Source: Liopterus haemorrhoidalis (lineage: Eukaryota; Arthropoda; Insecta; Coleoptera; Dytiscidae). Taken from it: DNA of 64,000 nucleotides. The notes beneath the pieces are model-generated. The model worked only from the letters and a program-made list of their open reading frames with translations, was not told the DNA's origin and did no database searches. The stretch covers positions 36,559,916 through 36,623,915 of the forward strand of contig OZ020612.1 in the NCBI GenBank assembly GCA_963971575.1, read 5' to 3'. Positions 19,503 to 32,000 of the stretch are shown here, in pieces (the first letter of the stretch is position 1; every line of letters begins with the position of its first letter). Both the position numbers and the translations under genes were made by a program.

Positions 19503-22500
19503 TCTATCTATATATATAAAAGGCAGTGTCCTGACTGACTGACTGACTCACTCATCACCGCCCAGCCCGAACCCCTGGGCCTAGAAACTTGAAATTCGGA
19601 GAGTATATTCCCTTCATGACGTAAGCACCCACTAAGAAGGGATTTTTCGAAGTTCCACTCCTAAGGGATGAAAAGGGGTGAAATGTGATTTCACGAATTA
19701 CTTAATATCTCTTAGGGCCGATGGGATATCGACTTAGTTTTTGCTTACAAGTATTACCCATACAAATGCCGAAAAACCAATTTCGGGATTTTGCCCTAAT
19801 CAACCCCTAAAGGGGTGAACCTACAATCGGGGTGGATTATACATCCCGTTGTATTTCCTGTGTTCGTTTAGTTGCAAGATTACTTTTTGGCACATAGGTG
19901 TCTTTTTAAAATATCTCGAAATGGTATTGACAGTTTTTTTAAATTTCAACCCTAAAGGGTGAAAAGGGGTGAATTGTAATTTTAAGGATTTTTTAATATC
20001 TCTTAGGACCAATAAGATATCGACTTGCATTTTGCTTACAAGATTACCCATACAAATACCGAATCACCAATTTCAGGATTTTGTCCTAATCAACCCCTAA
20101 AGGGGTGGATCTACAATCGGGGTGGATCTACAATCGGGGTGAATTATACATCCCGTCGTAATTCCTGTGTTCGTTTCGTTGCAACTTTTTGGCACATAGG
20201 TGTTTTTAAAATATCTCGAAATGGGTTTGACAGTTTTTTAAAATTCCACCCCTAAGGGTTGAAAAGGGGTGAATTGTGATTTAAAGGATTCCTTAATATC
20301 TCTTAGGATCAATAAGATATCGATTTACTGTTTGCTTGCAAAGATTATCCATACAATTACCGAAAAACTTATTTCAGGAATTTGTCCTAATCAACCCCTA
20401 AAGGGGTGGATCTACAATCGGGGTGAGTTATACATTCCGTCATATTTCCTGTGTTCGTTTAGTTGCAATATTACTTTTTAGCACATAGGAGTCTTTTTAA
20501 AATATCTCGAAAAGGTTTTGGTAGTGTTTTAAAATTTCACCCCTATAGGGTGAAAAGGGGTGAATTATGATTTCAAGTATTCCTTAATATCTCTTAGAAC
20601 CAATAAGATATCGACTTGCTTTTTGCTTACAAAGATTACCTATACAAATACCGAAAAACATATTTCAGGTTTTTGTCCTAATCAACCCCTAAAGGGGTGG
20701 ATCTACAATCAGGGTGAATTATACATCCCGTCGTATTTCCTGTGTTCATTAGTTGCAGCATTACTTTTTGGCACATAGGTGTCTTTTTAAAATATCTCGA
20801 AACGGGTTTGACAGTTTTTTAAAATTTCACCCCTAAGTGTTGAAAAGGGGTGAATTGTGATTTCAAGGATTCCTTAATATCTCTTAGGACCAATAAGATA
20901 TGGACTTACTGTTTGCTTGCAAAGTTTATCCATACAATTACCGAAAAACTTATTTCAGGAATTTGTCCTAATCAACCCCTAAAGGGGTGGATCTACAATC
21001 GGGGTGAGTTATATATTCCGTTGTATTTCCTGTGTTCGTTTAGTCGCAACATTACTTTTTAGCACATAGGTGTCTTTTTAAAATATCTCGAAAAGGTTTA
21101 GATAGTTTTTTAAAATTTCATCCCTAAAGGGTGAAAAGGGGTGAATTGTGATTTCAAGGTTTCCTTAAATCTCTTAGGGCCAATAAGATATTGACTTGCT
21201 TTTTGATTACAAAGATTACCCATACAAATACCGTAAAATATATTTCAGGATTTTGTCCTAATCAACCCCTAAAGGATGGATCTACAATCGCGGTGAATTA
21301 TACATCCCGTCGTATTCCCTGTGTTTATTGAGATATAAGGTTTCTTTTTGGCACATAGATGTCTTTTTAAAATATCTCGAAATGGTTTTGACAACTTTTT
21401 TAAATTTAACCCTTTAAGGGTAAAAAGGGGTAAAATGTGATTTCAAGGATTGTTTAACATTTTTTACAACCAATAAGATATCTACTTAGTTTTTGCTTAC
21501 AAAAACTACTCATGCAAATACCGAAAAACCAATTTTTGGATTTTGTCCTAATCAACCCCTTAAGGGGTGGATCTACAATCGGGATGAATTATACATCCCG
21601 TCGCATTTCCTGTGTTCGTTTTGTTGCAACATTACTTTTTGGCACATAGGTGTTGTTTTTTTTAATATCTCCAAATGATTTTGACATTTTTTTAAAAATT
21701 TAACAAAGGGGTGAAATGTGATTTCAATAATTCCTTAATTCTTTTAGGACCAATAAGATATCGACTTAGTGTTTGCTGACAAAAATTATCCATACAAATG
21801 CCGAAAAACGTATTTCAGGATTACGTCCTAATCAACTCCTAAAGGGGTGATTCTACAAACGGGGTGGATTATACATCGCGTCGTATTTCCTGTGTCTTTT
21901 TAAAATGTCTCGAAATGGTTTTAACAGTTTTTTACCTTTAACAAATATCACCCCTAAAGGGTGAAAAGAGGGAATTGTGATTTCAAGGACGCCTTAATAT
22001 CTTCTAGGATCAATAAGATATAGACTTGGTTTTTGCTTATAAAGATTACCCATACAAATGCCGAAAAAATTATTTCAGGATTTTATTTTAATCAACCCCT
22101 AAAGGGGTGAATCTACATTCGGGGTGAATTATAGAACCCTTTGTATTTCCAGCGGTTGTTGAGTTATAACATTCCATTTTGGCATATATGTTTTCACAGT
22201 TTGACAGTTTTCTTTCACTCCTAAAGGGTAAATTAGTATTTTTTTGTTAAAAATAAAACATTCGGAGAGTACATTTTTCAGTATGAAGTAAGAACCCACT
22301 AAGAAAGGATTTTTTCAAGTTCGACCCCTATCTGGTGAAAAGGAGTAAAATATTTTTTCACGGGTTCCTCAATATCTCTTAGGACAGATGAGATATCGAC
22401 TAGATTTTTTGTTACAAAGGTTACCCATACACAAGTTTAAAAACAAACTACGGATTTTATGCCAATGAGACTATCAATATACCGTAGCGAAGCACGGGTT

Positions 22501-22509
22501 TTCAGCTAG
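19503..22509 (+). mobile_element. Non-autonomous Helitron, 3,007 bp
   Basis: It begins TCTATCTATATATATAAAAG and ends TTTTCAGCTAG, i.e. 5'-TC and CTRR-3', between a host A (19502) and T (22510) with no duplication. A short GC hairpin (CCGTAGCGAAGCACGG) lies 10-25 bases before the end, as Helitrons have. No Rep/helicase gene is present. Removing it joins the Penelope frame without a shift, a strong check on both ends. Confidence 0.9.
19640..22440. repeat. About nine 290-bp tandem repeats inside the Helitron
   Basis: The marker CAACCCCTAAAGGGGTG recurs near 19800, 20092, 20395, 20686, 20977, 21267, 21557, 21838 and 22100, so most units are about 290 bp with shorter ones at the right. Each unit carries AATATCTCTTAGGACCAATA, TTACAAAGATTACCCATAC and GGCACATAGGTGTCTTTTTA. 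Repeated short reading frames here are not genes. Confidence 0.9.
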
Positions 22510-22511
22510 TT

Positions 22512-23940
22512 TATAATAAAGGTGAAATAAGTAAATCTCAAGCTACTTATCTCAAAATCCATAACTCTTTACCTCCTAAAATTTATGGTAAAATTAAATG
22601 CCATAAAACTAGCAAACCCTTAAGACCTATTGTTTCCTGTATAATGTCACCTTCCTACAAGTTAGCTTCTTTCATTAATGATATTTTAGATAAGGTAGTT
22701 ACTACTTTCCACTACAATATAAAAAACTCCTATAAATTCGTTAATTTCACTAAAAATATCGTCCTTCCTAACGATTATATACTTATATCGTTAGATGTTA
22801 TATCACTATTTACCAATATTCCACAAGAACTTGTCATTGCTATCATACATAAAGAATGGGATACTATTTCAGCATATACTAACCTATCTTATGATTCATT
22901 TATCACTATTATAAAATATCTGTTTGATAGTGGTTACTTCGTATTCAATAATAAATACTACCAACAATTGTTCGGTACAGCAATGGGTGCTCCTTCATCA
23001 CCTGTATTAGCTAATTTAGTGGTAAATGAACTCATTAATACCGTCATTAAAAAATTACCTTTTCATTTACCATTCATTAAATATTATGTAGATGATACTA
23101 TTTTAGCCATACCTTCAGATCAAGTAGATACAACATTTTCTATTTTTAACTCTTATCACAACAAATTACAATTACTATAGAAACTGAAAATGATAATACT
23201 ATCCCTTTTCTCGACATTCTATTAATACGTAATTCTAATGGTACCTTATCTATTAATATGTATACCAAACCCTCAAGTTCAGGACGTACTTTAAATTTCT
23301 TATCAGAACATCCATATAAACAAAAAATTGCCATTATAAAATCATGTAAACATAAAATACTCAGTTTGAGTGACCCTAAATTCCATAGGGAAAATTTTAA
23401 AAAAGCCACTGACAATCTAATTATTCATAACTACCCTAGAAATATCATTAATAGAATTTTTTATAACAATCCTAATAATCCCACCAATCATAATTCACTT
23501 CCAGATATCAACACTGATTGTTCGTATTTAAAATTCCCACATATCAAAAATATTTCATTTAAAATTGCCAAACTTTTTAAACCCTATAATATAAAATTAG
23601 CTTTCTATAATCTTAAAACTATTAATCAACTCCACTCAAAAATTAAACAACCTACTGAATTTAATAAAATGTCGTCAGTAGTCTATCACATTCCTTGTGG
23701 AGGATGTGATTTAGGCTATGTTGGACAGACTAAACAATTCTTAAAAACCGAGTATATCAACATAAAAATAGCTGTCAGGATAAATTTAAAAATAAAAAGG
23801 AAAACACGGCACTCAGTACCCATTTCTTCACCACTAATCATAATTTTAATTTTGAACAAACTAAAATCTTAGATAAAGTAGACAATCTCAGTAAAAGGTT
23901 GATTACTGAGAGCATACATATAATCAGAACCCTAAATTAG
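22512..23940 (+). pseudogene. Penelope-like RT and GIY-YIG endonuclease
   Basis: After the Helitron the frame resumes with PPKIYGKIKCHKTSKPLRPI, MSPSYKLASFI, LISLDVISLFTNIP, FGTAMGAPSSPVLANLV and YVDDTILAIP, the RT of Penelope-like elements. A frameshift near 23166 leads into IPFLDILLIRN and MYTKPSSSG. From 23660, VVYHIPCGGCDLGYVGQT is the start of the GIY-YIG domain, and a further frameshift near 23750 leads to the end of the reading frame at about 23940. The endonuclease makes the nick for target-primed synthesis in this family. The catalytic motifs I can see are intact. Confidence 0.88.
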
Positions 23941-24412
23941 TTAACTTTAAAACCGACTGTGATAATATAAGCGCCATCTATTGTAATATATTAAAAAAAT
24001 TCTAAATCTAACATATTTCAACTAATAATCAAATTCTAATTTATTAATAGATAGCGTTACTTACTGGTTTCAACCATCTCAAACCCTTTTTCAAATTCAT
24101 ACGTGGCTTATTCATTGCTTATCTCTGAGTTCAATAACCGGACAATATGATGTGTTCGTTATTAATTTTACAATTGTTATTTTATTTCGTGACTATTAAC
24201 TAAGGTAATGTAAATTTAACATTGTTTTTTATTCTTTAACTCATATTTGATATGTTTTTATTATTTAATAATTATTTTATGTTATATTTTAAATTCCGAC
24301 AATTTTGTAATGCTTATTTTAACTACTTGACTTGTTAAATTTGAACACTATCATAATTTTATACATGTAAACTTACCGATTTAATAATTTTATTTTTCTA
24401 TATATCTTTGTA

Positions 24413-24450
24413 GCTCTGATGAAGATTTAAAATAAAAATCGAAACGTTAG
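24413..24450 (+). ncRNA. Hammerhead-ribozyme-like core in the Penelope 3' region
   Basis: CTGATGA at 24416-24422 and GAAA at 24441-24444 are the two conserved core strands, and GATTT (24424-24428) can pair with AAATC (24436-24440) as stem II. Hammerhead motifs are known in Penelope-like elements. I cannot build a convincing stem I or III, so this may be a degenerate or half motif. Confidence 0.4.
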
Positions 24451-24523
24451 CGAAGTTAATAAATTTGTTTTTATTTTCTGACTGGTCCGAATCCCATTAC
24501 CTTCAACTATAGTTATCATTAAT

Positions 24524-25262
24524 ATTATAGTTATTTTAATACATATTTATCTGCCGGCAAGAGTTCATATTTACTTGAATTGTATAGACCGAAAGACCCC
24601 GAATTAAGTTCTCGGATCTCTTCGCAAAATGTTTTCCCGTCAAACACCAATATTGTTATATTTTTAAATTTTTATATACGTCGTGAATCTCGTGTATATG
24701 ATTAAATTTTTTGAGTGATCTAACTTATTGACTTGCTGAATTATATCCATAAATATTTGAAAATTTGCTGCAGGTCAGCGATAGTTCCAACTATTAAGTT
24801 CAAATTACTAATTAGAATGGCTGAAATTTCACAGTGATATTCTACACAGAGATTGTTAATTTTTGCGATTTTGTACATTCATAAGTAGATTTAGTTAGAA
24901 TCATTACACGACCATTTTTCATTGTTCTTCTGGAAACGTTATAAACAATTTGGTAAGAGTCGAGATAAAATTCACTTATTTCATTGCCAATGTTTCGCAA
25001 AGCACAAAATGTCAAAACGTTTATGACGTAGGCATCCACAATATTAATCTTGTTATGAATTGAATATTTAAGCACAGTAATCTAACCACTGACTTAACAC
25101 AATACAATACATAGATTAAGAAATAATTTTCGTATAAACCACTAGTACTACTCCTTGGTACGTAACACAGTCCAATCTCCAATATGATCATAAGACCATC
25201 ACAATCAGCATTTGATGCACTACGATATGCTGTCCATTTAAAGTCGTGTACACTGACTGTAT
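24524..25262. other. Mostly unassigned interval after Penelope
   Basis: Continues the U2 spacer for an unknown distance and then AT-rich sequence. The only coding hint is the minus-strand fragment at 24842-25075. Confidence 0.4.
24842..25075 (-). pseudogene. Possible odorant-receptor-like exon remnant
   Basis: A 77-codon frame reads VLTFCALRNIGNEISEFYLD, then SYQIVY and, further on, RVMILTKS and KLTIS. The order G-N-E-I, a Ser/Tyr pair, a basic stretch and a final K-x-S resembles the C-terminal part of insect odorant receptors. The resemblance is weak, the WY pair usual after the Tyr is missing, and no neighbouring exon was found. Confidence 0.22.
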
Positions 25263-25480
25263 TAGGGTGACCAGACGTACTTTTTTTAAGAGTATTATAC
25301 TCTTTTTTGAGTATTATTTTCTATACTCTTACTTTTTATGAAAAAAAAAAACCCTGAATATACTCTTTTTTGCTGGTTTCTTGTTTTCATCACTTTTTTG
25401 AGTGATGACTTCCGTTTTTTGCTCATGCTCATGCTTATTTTAGTATACTCTTTTTCTGTAAAAAAAATCTGGTCAGCCTA
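25263..25480. mobile_element. hAT-type MITE, TAGGGTGACCA ends, duplication GACTGTAT
   Basis: TAGGGTGACCAGACGT at the left and ATCTGGTCAGCCTA at the right are inverted; GACTGTAT flanks at 25255-25262 and 25481-25488. The interior has runs of TACTCTTTTT. Confidence 0.8.
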
Positions 25481-25496
25481 GACTGTATATTCTTAC

Positions 25497-25775
25497 GGTG
25501 ACCATTTTCTTAAGAAGGCAATGCGGGATGGAGCAAAAAAAGGTCGTCACTTCCCAAATCCAAGTGAAGAGTAAAAAAAATTCCTCACCTCCCAAATCAA
25601 GTGAAGAGCAAAAAAAAGGTCCTCCTTTCCTCAAATACAAGTTACAAGCTACAATGCGGGACAAACTGTTAAAATGCGGGACAAAATGTTAGAATGCGGG
25701 ACTTTTGCAGGACGTATCTTAATGCGGGACACCCAATCAAAATGCGGGACAGTCCCGCGGAAAGCGGGACGAATA
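25497..25775. mobile_element. Related GGTGACCATT element with AATGCGGGAC repeats
   Basis: CGGTGACCATTTTCTTAAG resembles the inverse of the end of the 55997-56165 MITE, and the right end AGCGGGACGAAT resembles its start. AATGCGGGAC is repeated five or so times at 25655-25752. No clear duplication is visible. Confidence 0.5.
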
Positions 25776-25864
25776 ATACAGCGCATATTAACAATTATTA
25801 ATTTTTAATAGACATTTAAAATGAATACAGAATTAAAATACAATACAACAGGTCGTTTGTAACG

Positions 25865-26016
25865 TTATGCAGACAAACTTAATAGTAAAGCTGTTCCTCG
25901 CTTTATCCAGTAGTCAGAATTTTCAGTACATTTCAAATCGACCGCCACTACAAAAGCAGATCTTCCACCCCAGCCGGCACGAATAGGGAAGTAATAGCAT
26001 GGACAGCAATAAAATC
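25865..26016 (-). CDS. DNAH2: DNAH2 last coding exon
   Basis: The exon follows an acceptor at 26017-26018 (CAG) and reads FYCCPCYYFPIRAGWGGRS, then AFVVAVDL, DYWIKRGTALL and the terminal SLSA before TAA at 25865-25867. This is the invariant end of axonemal dynein heavy chains (CPCYxxPxR ... WIKRGTALL). It joins in phase to the donor at 29121-29122. It is only 50 codons and easily missed. An ATTAAA-like polyadenylation signal lies near 25804 on this strand. Confidence 0.9.
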
Positions 26017-29000
26017 CTGTATAAATAATAATATAAAATAATAAATCAAGTCAATAAACAAGTAAACGTATTAGCACAAAAGTATATAATATACGGAGAT
26101 TCAATTCATGGGAGAACTCATACACGATTACAATAAGCGATTGATTTCTGCATAATTTTATTATACTTATATATTTTCTACATAAAGCTAGAGTTGGCTA
26201 GTTGGCCAAGTATTTCTGCATTTAGAGAGGATGCAGTAAAAGATCCGCTAGAAAATGGTTAAAATTGTATTAGGAGATGGAAGCAGAAGGAACTCTCAAT
26301 AATGATGAATTGAGCTCAGTGCGATGAAACAATAAAACTTCTCTGCATTAACTGAGAAAATGGTAAAAATTAAACAAATGACGCCTCTTGACGACACCAG
26401 ACAACAAGACTTCGCGTTACAAAAATAAATAAAGACAAGAGAATCTACATCATTCTTAAACTGTGTTCACACTATGCCAATTGAGAAAGCCAAGTGGGTT
26501 TAAGCTGCGTCCATACGATGTCAATTGTCAAAGTCAAATAAGTCAAGACATGTTGTTGGCCTATGGCAATATGCCGCGCGGTATGCTAATTACAAACCGA
26601 CTGGTGGTGGTCTGGATAAAAGAAAGCCACGCCAATTAATTATCATAGTTTTGGATGTATCAATTGTGCCAAGCGGCTTACAAATACGAGTTGAGCTTGC
26701 AAAACGTATTTCACATGCTACGCTGAACAAGTATGAGAACAGATTGATGCGTTCTACCCTGCGCTGACAGTGTGGCCGTCCCTGCCGATTGGCAAGCCAC
26801 TTGGTTTTTTCAGTCGACTTTGCCAATTTTTTTGATGCCTATTTTATTTGTGTATTAAATGTTAAACCGACGTGTTTAATAACATTTAATACTTTATAAA
26901 CGAAAGCATGACAAAAAAAGTGTTTCATTTTTAAAAAGCAAAGTAAAAATTGGTTCAAATCAAAATTGAACAATTAGACAAATTTGAACAAAATCTAGTT
27001 TTAATTAATTTTCTATCACGATTTTTAAATTTTAATAATAATTGTTGAAACGGTATATCATTTTCAATAAAGATAATATTCCTGATAATATTCCGTCATA
27101 TTTCATTAAATCTTTATCTGATCAATTATTAGCTCCTCTGATTATTATCTATAATAAATCCATTGCTGAAGGCATATTTCCCAGAATTTGGAAAAGAGCA
27201 TATATCAGCCCAATTTTTATATCAGGTAATCAAAATTTAATAAAAAATTATCGGCCAGTTTCCAAACTATGTATTTTTGAATAATTAATTTTTAATAACA
27301 TCTAAAATTCCGTCAAGAATTACATAATTCCCCAGCAACACGGATTTGTTCGAGGAAGATCGGTTAACACAAATTTGTTTTTGTATACCGACATTTGCTA
27401 AAACATTTAGATAAACAAATTCAAGTGGATTCTGTATACACAGACTTCAGTAAAGCCTTTGACAAAATCAACCACAATCTTCTAATAAATAAGCTCTTAA
27501 AAATGGGTATTCATGGGGATTTACTTAAATGGTTTGTCTCTTATATTAAGAACCGAAGTCAAGCTGTCAAAATCAATCAATTTACGTCAAGGTTTGTAAA
27601 AATTACATCTGGTATCCCTCAGGGGTCTCATTTAGGACCATTACTCTTTCTGCTTTTCATAAACGACGTCACGAGCTATATTTCATATGCTAATTTTCTA
27701 TTATTTGCTGATGACATGAAAATGTTCTTTAAAATTACTTCAATTTCTGACGCAATATTGCTTCAAAATGACCTTGACAATTTCTATAAGTATTGCGATG
27801 AAAATAAAGTTTTTTTGAATTATAGTAAATGCCAAATTGTCTCATTTTCTAGAAATACTAAAAAGTTTACATTTGATTATAAGTTACATGGGAATTTATT
27901 AAATAGGACTGAAGTTGTGAAGGGGTGTATATTGACACAAAATTATCATTTGAAGCTCATATAATCAATACAGTTTCTAAAGCCTGGAGAATGCTGGGAT
28001 TTATTATTCGTAGCACAAAAAAATTTAAATCGGTCATTCCTATTAAAAATCTTTATTTTGCCTATGTTTATAGTCTACTAAATTTTGCATCCGTTGTTTG
28101 GAACCCCCAGTATGATAAGTATGTAAATAAAATTGAAAGAATTCAGATTAAAGCTTTAAAATACCTTTGCTATAAAACAGACACCCCTTATGAAAATTAT
28201 GAATCTGCCTGTGCTACTTTTCATATTTTACCATTAAAAAAAAAACGTCGTGTGCTAGCGGACATGCTCTTTCTTTATAAGATTGTTAATAGCATCACTG
28301 AAAGCAGTGACCTGCTACAACTTTTTGGGCTTCATGTCCTTCATATTAGACCCGCAACCAAATGTTATTTCACTTAACAAATTTTAATACTAATTCCTTC
28401 CGTAATTCACCCCCCATCTGATAGGTATCTACTTATAATATTTATAATATTTATAATAATATAACTTTGGGACCATTGATATTTTCAATTCTGCCAAACT
28501 TCTGTTCCGCCGAAAGTGCATTGAAATTCTAAAATAAACTTTATGTTGTCCAATAAATTTCAAATTTCATTACTTGTATGTATCTATAACATCTTGTATT
28601 TGTTGACTCTCTGATTATGTACTTTAATTACTAATTTTTTAAACATATAACGTGTATTTAACAGAGAACACTTTATTGGGCTTTTCCTGTGTGTGTTCCA
28701 GTCCAGTAAATAAATAAAAGATAAAGTTTTGCAGAGCTTGCTCAAAAATTGGTTTGTTTCAAAAGATCAGGTTTTTTACCGACGTAGAATAGAGAACTTA
28801 TGGGATTGTTGGGAGGTAGTAGTGAAAAATGAGAAAGACAGCAGGTTAAACGAAACATGATAGAATTAGAAAAACGGGTCAGAGAGAATCGTAGAACTGT
28901 TCCCGTGGAGCATTTAATAATGTAAAACAAAACCAGTTGAGGTGGTATGGACAAGTGTGTAGGGATGAAATGGGAAGAAACTAGGACTATGACACAGGAT

Positions 29001-32000
29001 AGAATGAAGTGGCAAAAATATGAAGAAGGGCACCGCAAGAATAATACCCAAACACCAACAGCCTGACACTAGAAAATGAAAAAATGCTTTAGGATTAAGT
29101 AAATATTTAATAATAAAATTACCTCTAGTTTTCTTTTTGAAATTCTCAACTGGTTTGAAATGAATGAGTGGCATTGTAGTGACCAGTTGCATTGGTTGTG
29201 GTTCAATCAAACAACCATTCTTTTTATCCCATCCGGCGCCTTCTAAAAACAATCCTCGTACATAGACTCCCATGCTAGGACGGTCGGATATCATTTCATC
29301 TTTCATAGTAACTATTATAAACTCCCAACTTAGTTGATCAATTGGTATTTGCGTTAGTCTAGCTGCCGTCTGAAATTTGTAAAACAATAAACATTACTTA
29401 TTAGTGATGCAGTTTGTAGTGTAGGTAGAGCTTCGTGTATCCTCCCTAAATAATATTTTTGTTAAATCTGAATTGAATAGGAATGAATCGTTTTTACAAT
29501 TTAAACAAATTTTCTGCTATATTAAGCTGCCTAATTTCCATTTATTTTATTCAGCTATTGCTAAGAAAAACGCCGGCGCCGTATTGTGTTTATGATTGTT
29601 TTGTTGTGTTATTTTTTCTATTTTACTATTTTACCTTTTAATAAAATTGCCGTAAATTGCATTTTAAGAGTTGCGAACTGTATTTCAACCAAGTTGTCTT
29701 TTAAATACTAAAAAGTAACGTTTAATAAAAATGTTACATATAGGTTTTCCTTAAAAAAAAGTATTTGTATTTAGTACTTGGAATACATCAGAATAATATT
29801 TCACCCAGCATTGATTAAAGATATATATCTTTATAATTTGTCAAACAAATTTTAATTTATCATGGAATAAATGATGTAATATATGCCCGTTTTAAATTTA
29901 GAAAGTGTCTGAAGCATTGCTATACAATATGATCGAGAAAAAAATGTGTCTAGATAGACATGGAAACATTTATTTTTATATTAACAGAATTGTCCACTTA
30001 ACATTTTAAATTCAGGATCTACTAAACTTTTATTTCGATCATATTGTATTTTAAATGTATGTAATTTAGAAACCTACTAATTATCTTAAAAATACACTAA
30101 TAAATTTAGGTGAATTTAATATTATTTATGAAATTTATTTTATTAATATTTGCAGTTTACAGTATTAAAAAATATATTTTTACTTTCAATTCTTATCGGC
30201 AAAACATTGATGTATGCAAACTGTACAACTCCTCGGGGCAACCCTCGTTTCCCCGCCTAAAGAGGTGTTGACTTCATAACAACTCGTCCTTGTTCAGTCT
30301 AAACAACCTCATTGCATCAAACATAGCGACAATATTCAAGTCCACTAGCATAGGCGCCCGGCGCTGATGCCCCCTCTCCTTTCGAACGACTCTGTTTGAA
30401 AGAACACTAATTTGCGAAAATACAGAAGAGCATCATTTATGGGACCTACTTTTCCGTACTTTGTTTTAAAAATAAATTAAAATACGAAGTATTATATTTA
30501 AATCTAATTTTCTAATAAATATAATTAAAAAAAGCAAAAACTTATTAAATGTTATAACCGCTTTGTAACTTAGGGCCCACCCCTGTACTTATTTATAAGA
30601 AAGCTTAATATTTTACCTGTAGTACTGCTGTCAAGAAACCAGTAGGGAAAGTATAAGCAGATAACCAAAATAATATGGGCGGTCGCGCAGATTCTGCCCA
30701 AGTACTAAAATGTTCTACACGTACTATTAGATCCCTTGTCCAGGATCCCAGAAGCTTCATTGAAGGATAAGCTGTGAAAATAGGAAAGAATTCGATGTGA
30801 AATGTGAACTTTATATGTGAACACATATTTTATAGTTTTATATGTATGTATTTAGAATGGGGCAGCGTATTTTATTGTAACTAGGGTTTTTAGTGGTCCG
30901 CGGGATTCAAAATAGTGAGATTTTATTAATCCTTGAGGTCTGAATGATTGCGTCAGCGTGAGTTTGCGGTCGAAGTCAATTTTTCGAACCACCATTCTAT
31001 GTGGCGGTGCAGCGTGCGTTCCGTATTCACTTTGGAATTGAGCCCAGAGGTCCAGTTCCTGACCGGAAATAGATTGATTTGTGGGTGGAGAGCTTTAGGA
31101 CAACCGGGAGTGTAGTGAAAAAACCCCAGGACGAAACGGATTTGAGGAGGACAATCGACCAGTTATTGTCAATTCACAGCGGTATGTGGATAAGATTCAA
31201 AACTTCTTAGAACCAGCTCTTGAAGAAATTAATCTAGGAAATGTCTGGTTCCAAAAGGATGGTGCTACGGCCCACACAGCCCGAGCTTCGATGACAGTTT
31301 TGAGGGCAATGTTCCCCGGATGGTTCATCTCGATTCGAGGTGACATCCCGTGGCCGACGCGCTCACTTGATATAACGCCCTGTGTGTGTGTGTTTTTTTT
31401 TATGGGGATACGTCAAGGCAGGGTTTTTTAACGCCCCACAACACTGCTTCAGCTGAAGAATGTTATTCGGCAGGAAATAGCCTGAATTCTGCTGGGCATG
31501 TTGGAACGTGTAGAGGAAAACGCTAGAAATCGGTTGCATCAGTGCACGGAGAACGGCGGCCACCTCCATCAAGATATTTTGTTTAAAACAGCATGATTTT
31601 AAATTTGAAATTATGTTCTTGCATTAACAAAAAATAAATTTTGTTTATCAGCAACAACTTTTCTTTCATTCGCCTTTTAAAAAGTTTTTGCGCCCCACCG
31701 TGTTTTTTGGTAATATAAATTTCATTAGGAAATTAGACGGTAAATGCCGAACGGAAAACTGTAGGAAAAGCATACTGTTTAAAATGTATACACTGTGCGA
31801 AATAAAAGAACCCACCTGTTGTACCCAAGAACTTATAGACAGACGATTACATAGACCGGGAGCTCATGACATTTTTGGTCTTCGATTTCATACAGCATGC
31901 CTTTTGGAGGAGAGAATATTTACCCTGTGACAACAAAAAAGGGATGGTACTAAACCCCTGCCCGCTTTCCGGTCATAGGGAAAATTGCATTTCCACTTGC

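Larger units (their letters stand above)
18461..24508 (+). mobile_element. Penelope-like retroelement with 15-bp duplication, split by a Helitron
   Basis: ATAGTTATCATTAAT at 18446-18460 and 24509-24523 is a direct duplication around the element, placing it in the spacer just after U2 copy 3. The coding region has the Penelope N-terminal domain, an RT with YVDD, and a GIY-YIG endonuclease. 19503-22509 is a later Helitron. The 3' part carries a hammerhead-like core. The element is decayed by a few frameshifts. Confidence 0.88.

Noticed and set aside
20025..21678. Series of similar 60-80-codon frames with QPLKGWIYN
   Set aside because: They are the same phase of the 290-bp repeat units inside the Helitron, not a gene family.
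19640..22440. Possible CRISPR-like array
   Set aside because: Units are about 290 bp, similar along their full length, without short repeats and unique spacers; the setting is a eukaryotic Helitron.
31688..31930. 80-codon Cys-rich + strand frame
   Set aside because: No recognisable family, antisense in a dynein intron and short; kept only as an unassigned interval.
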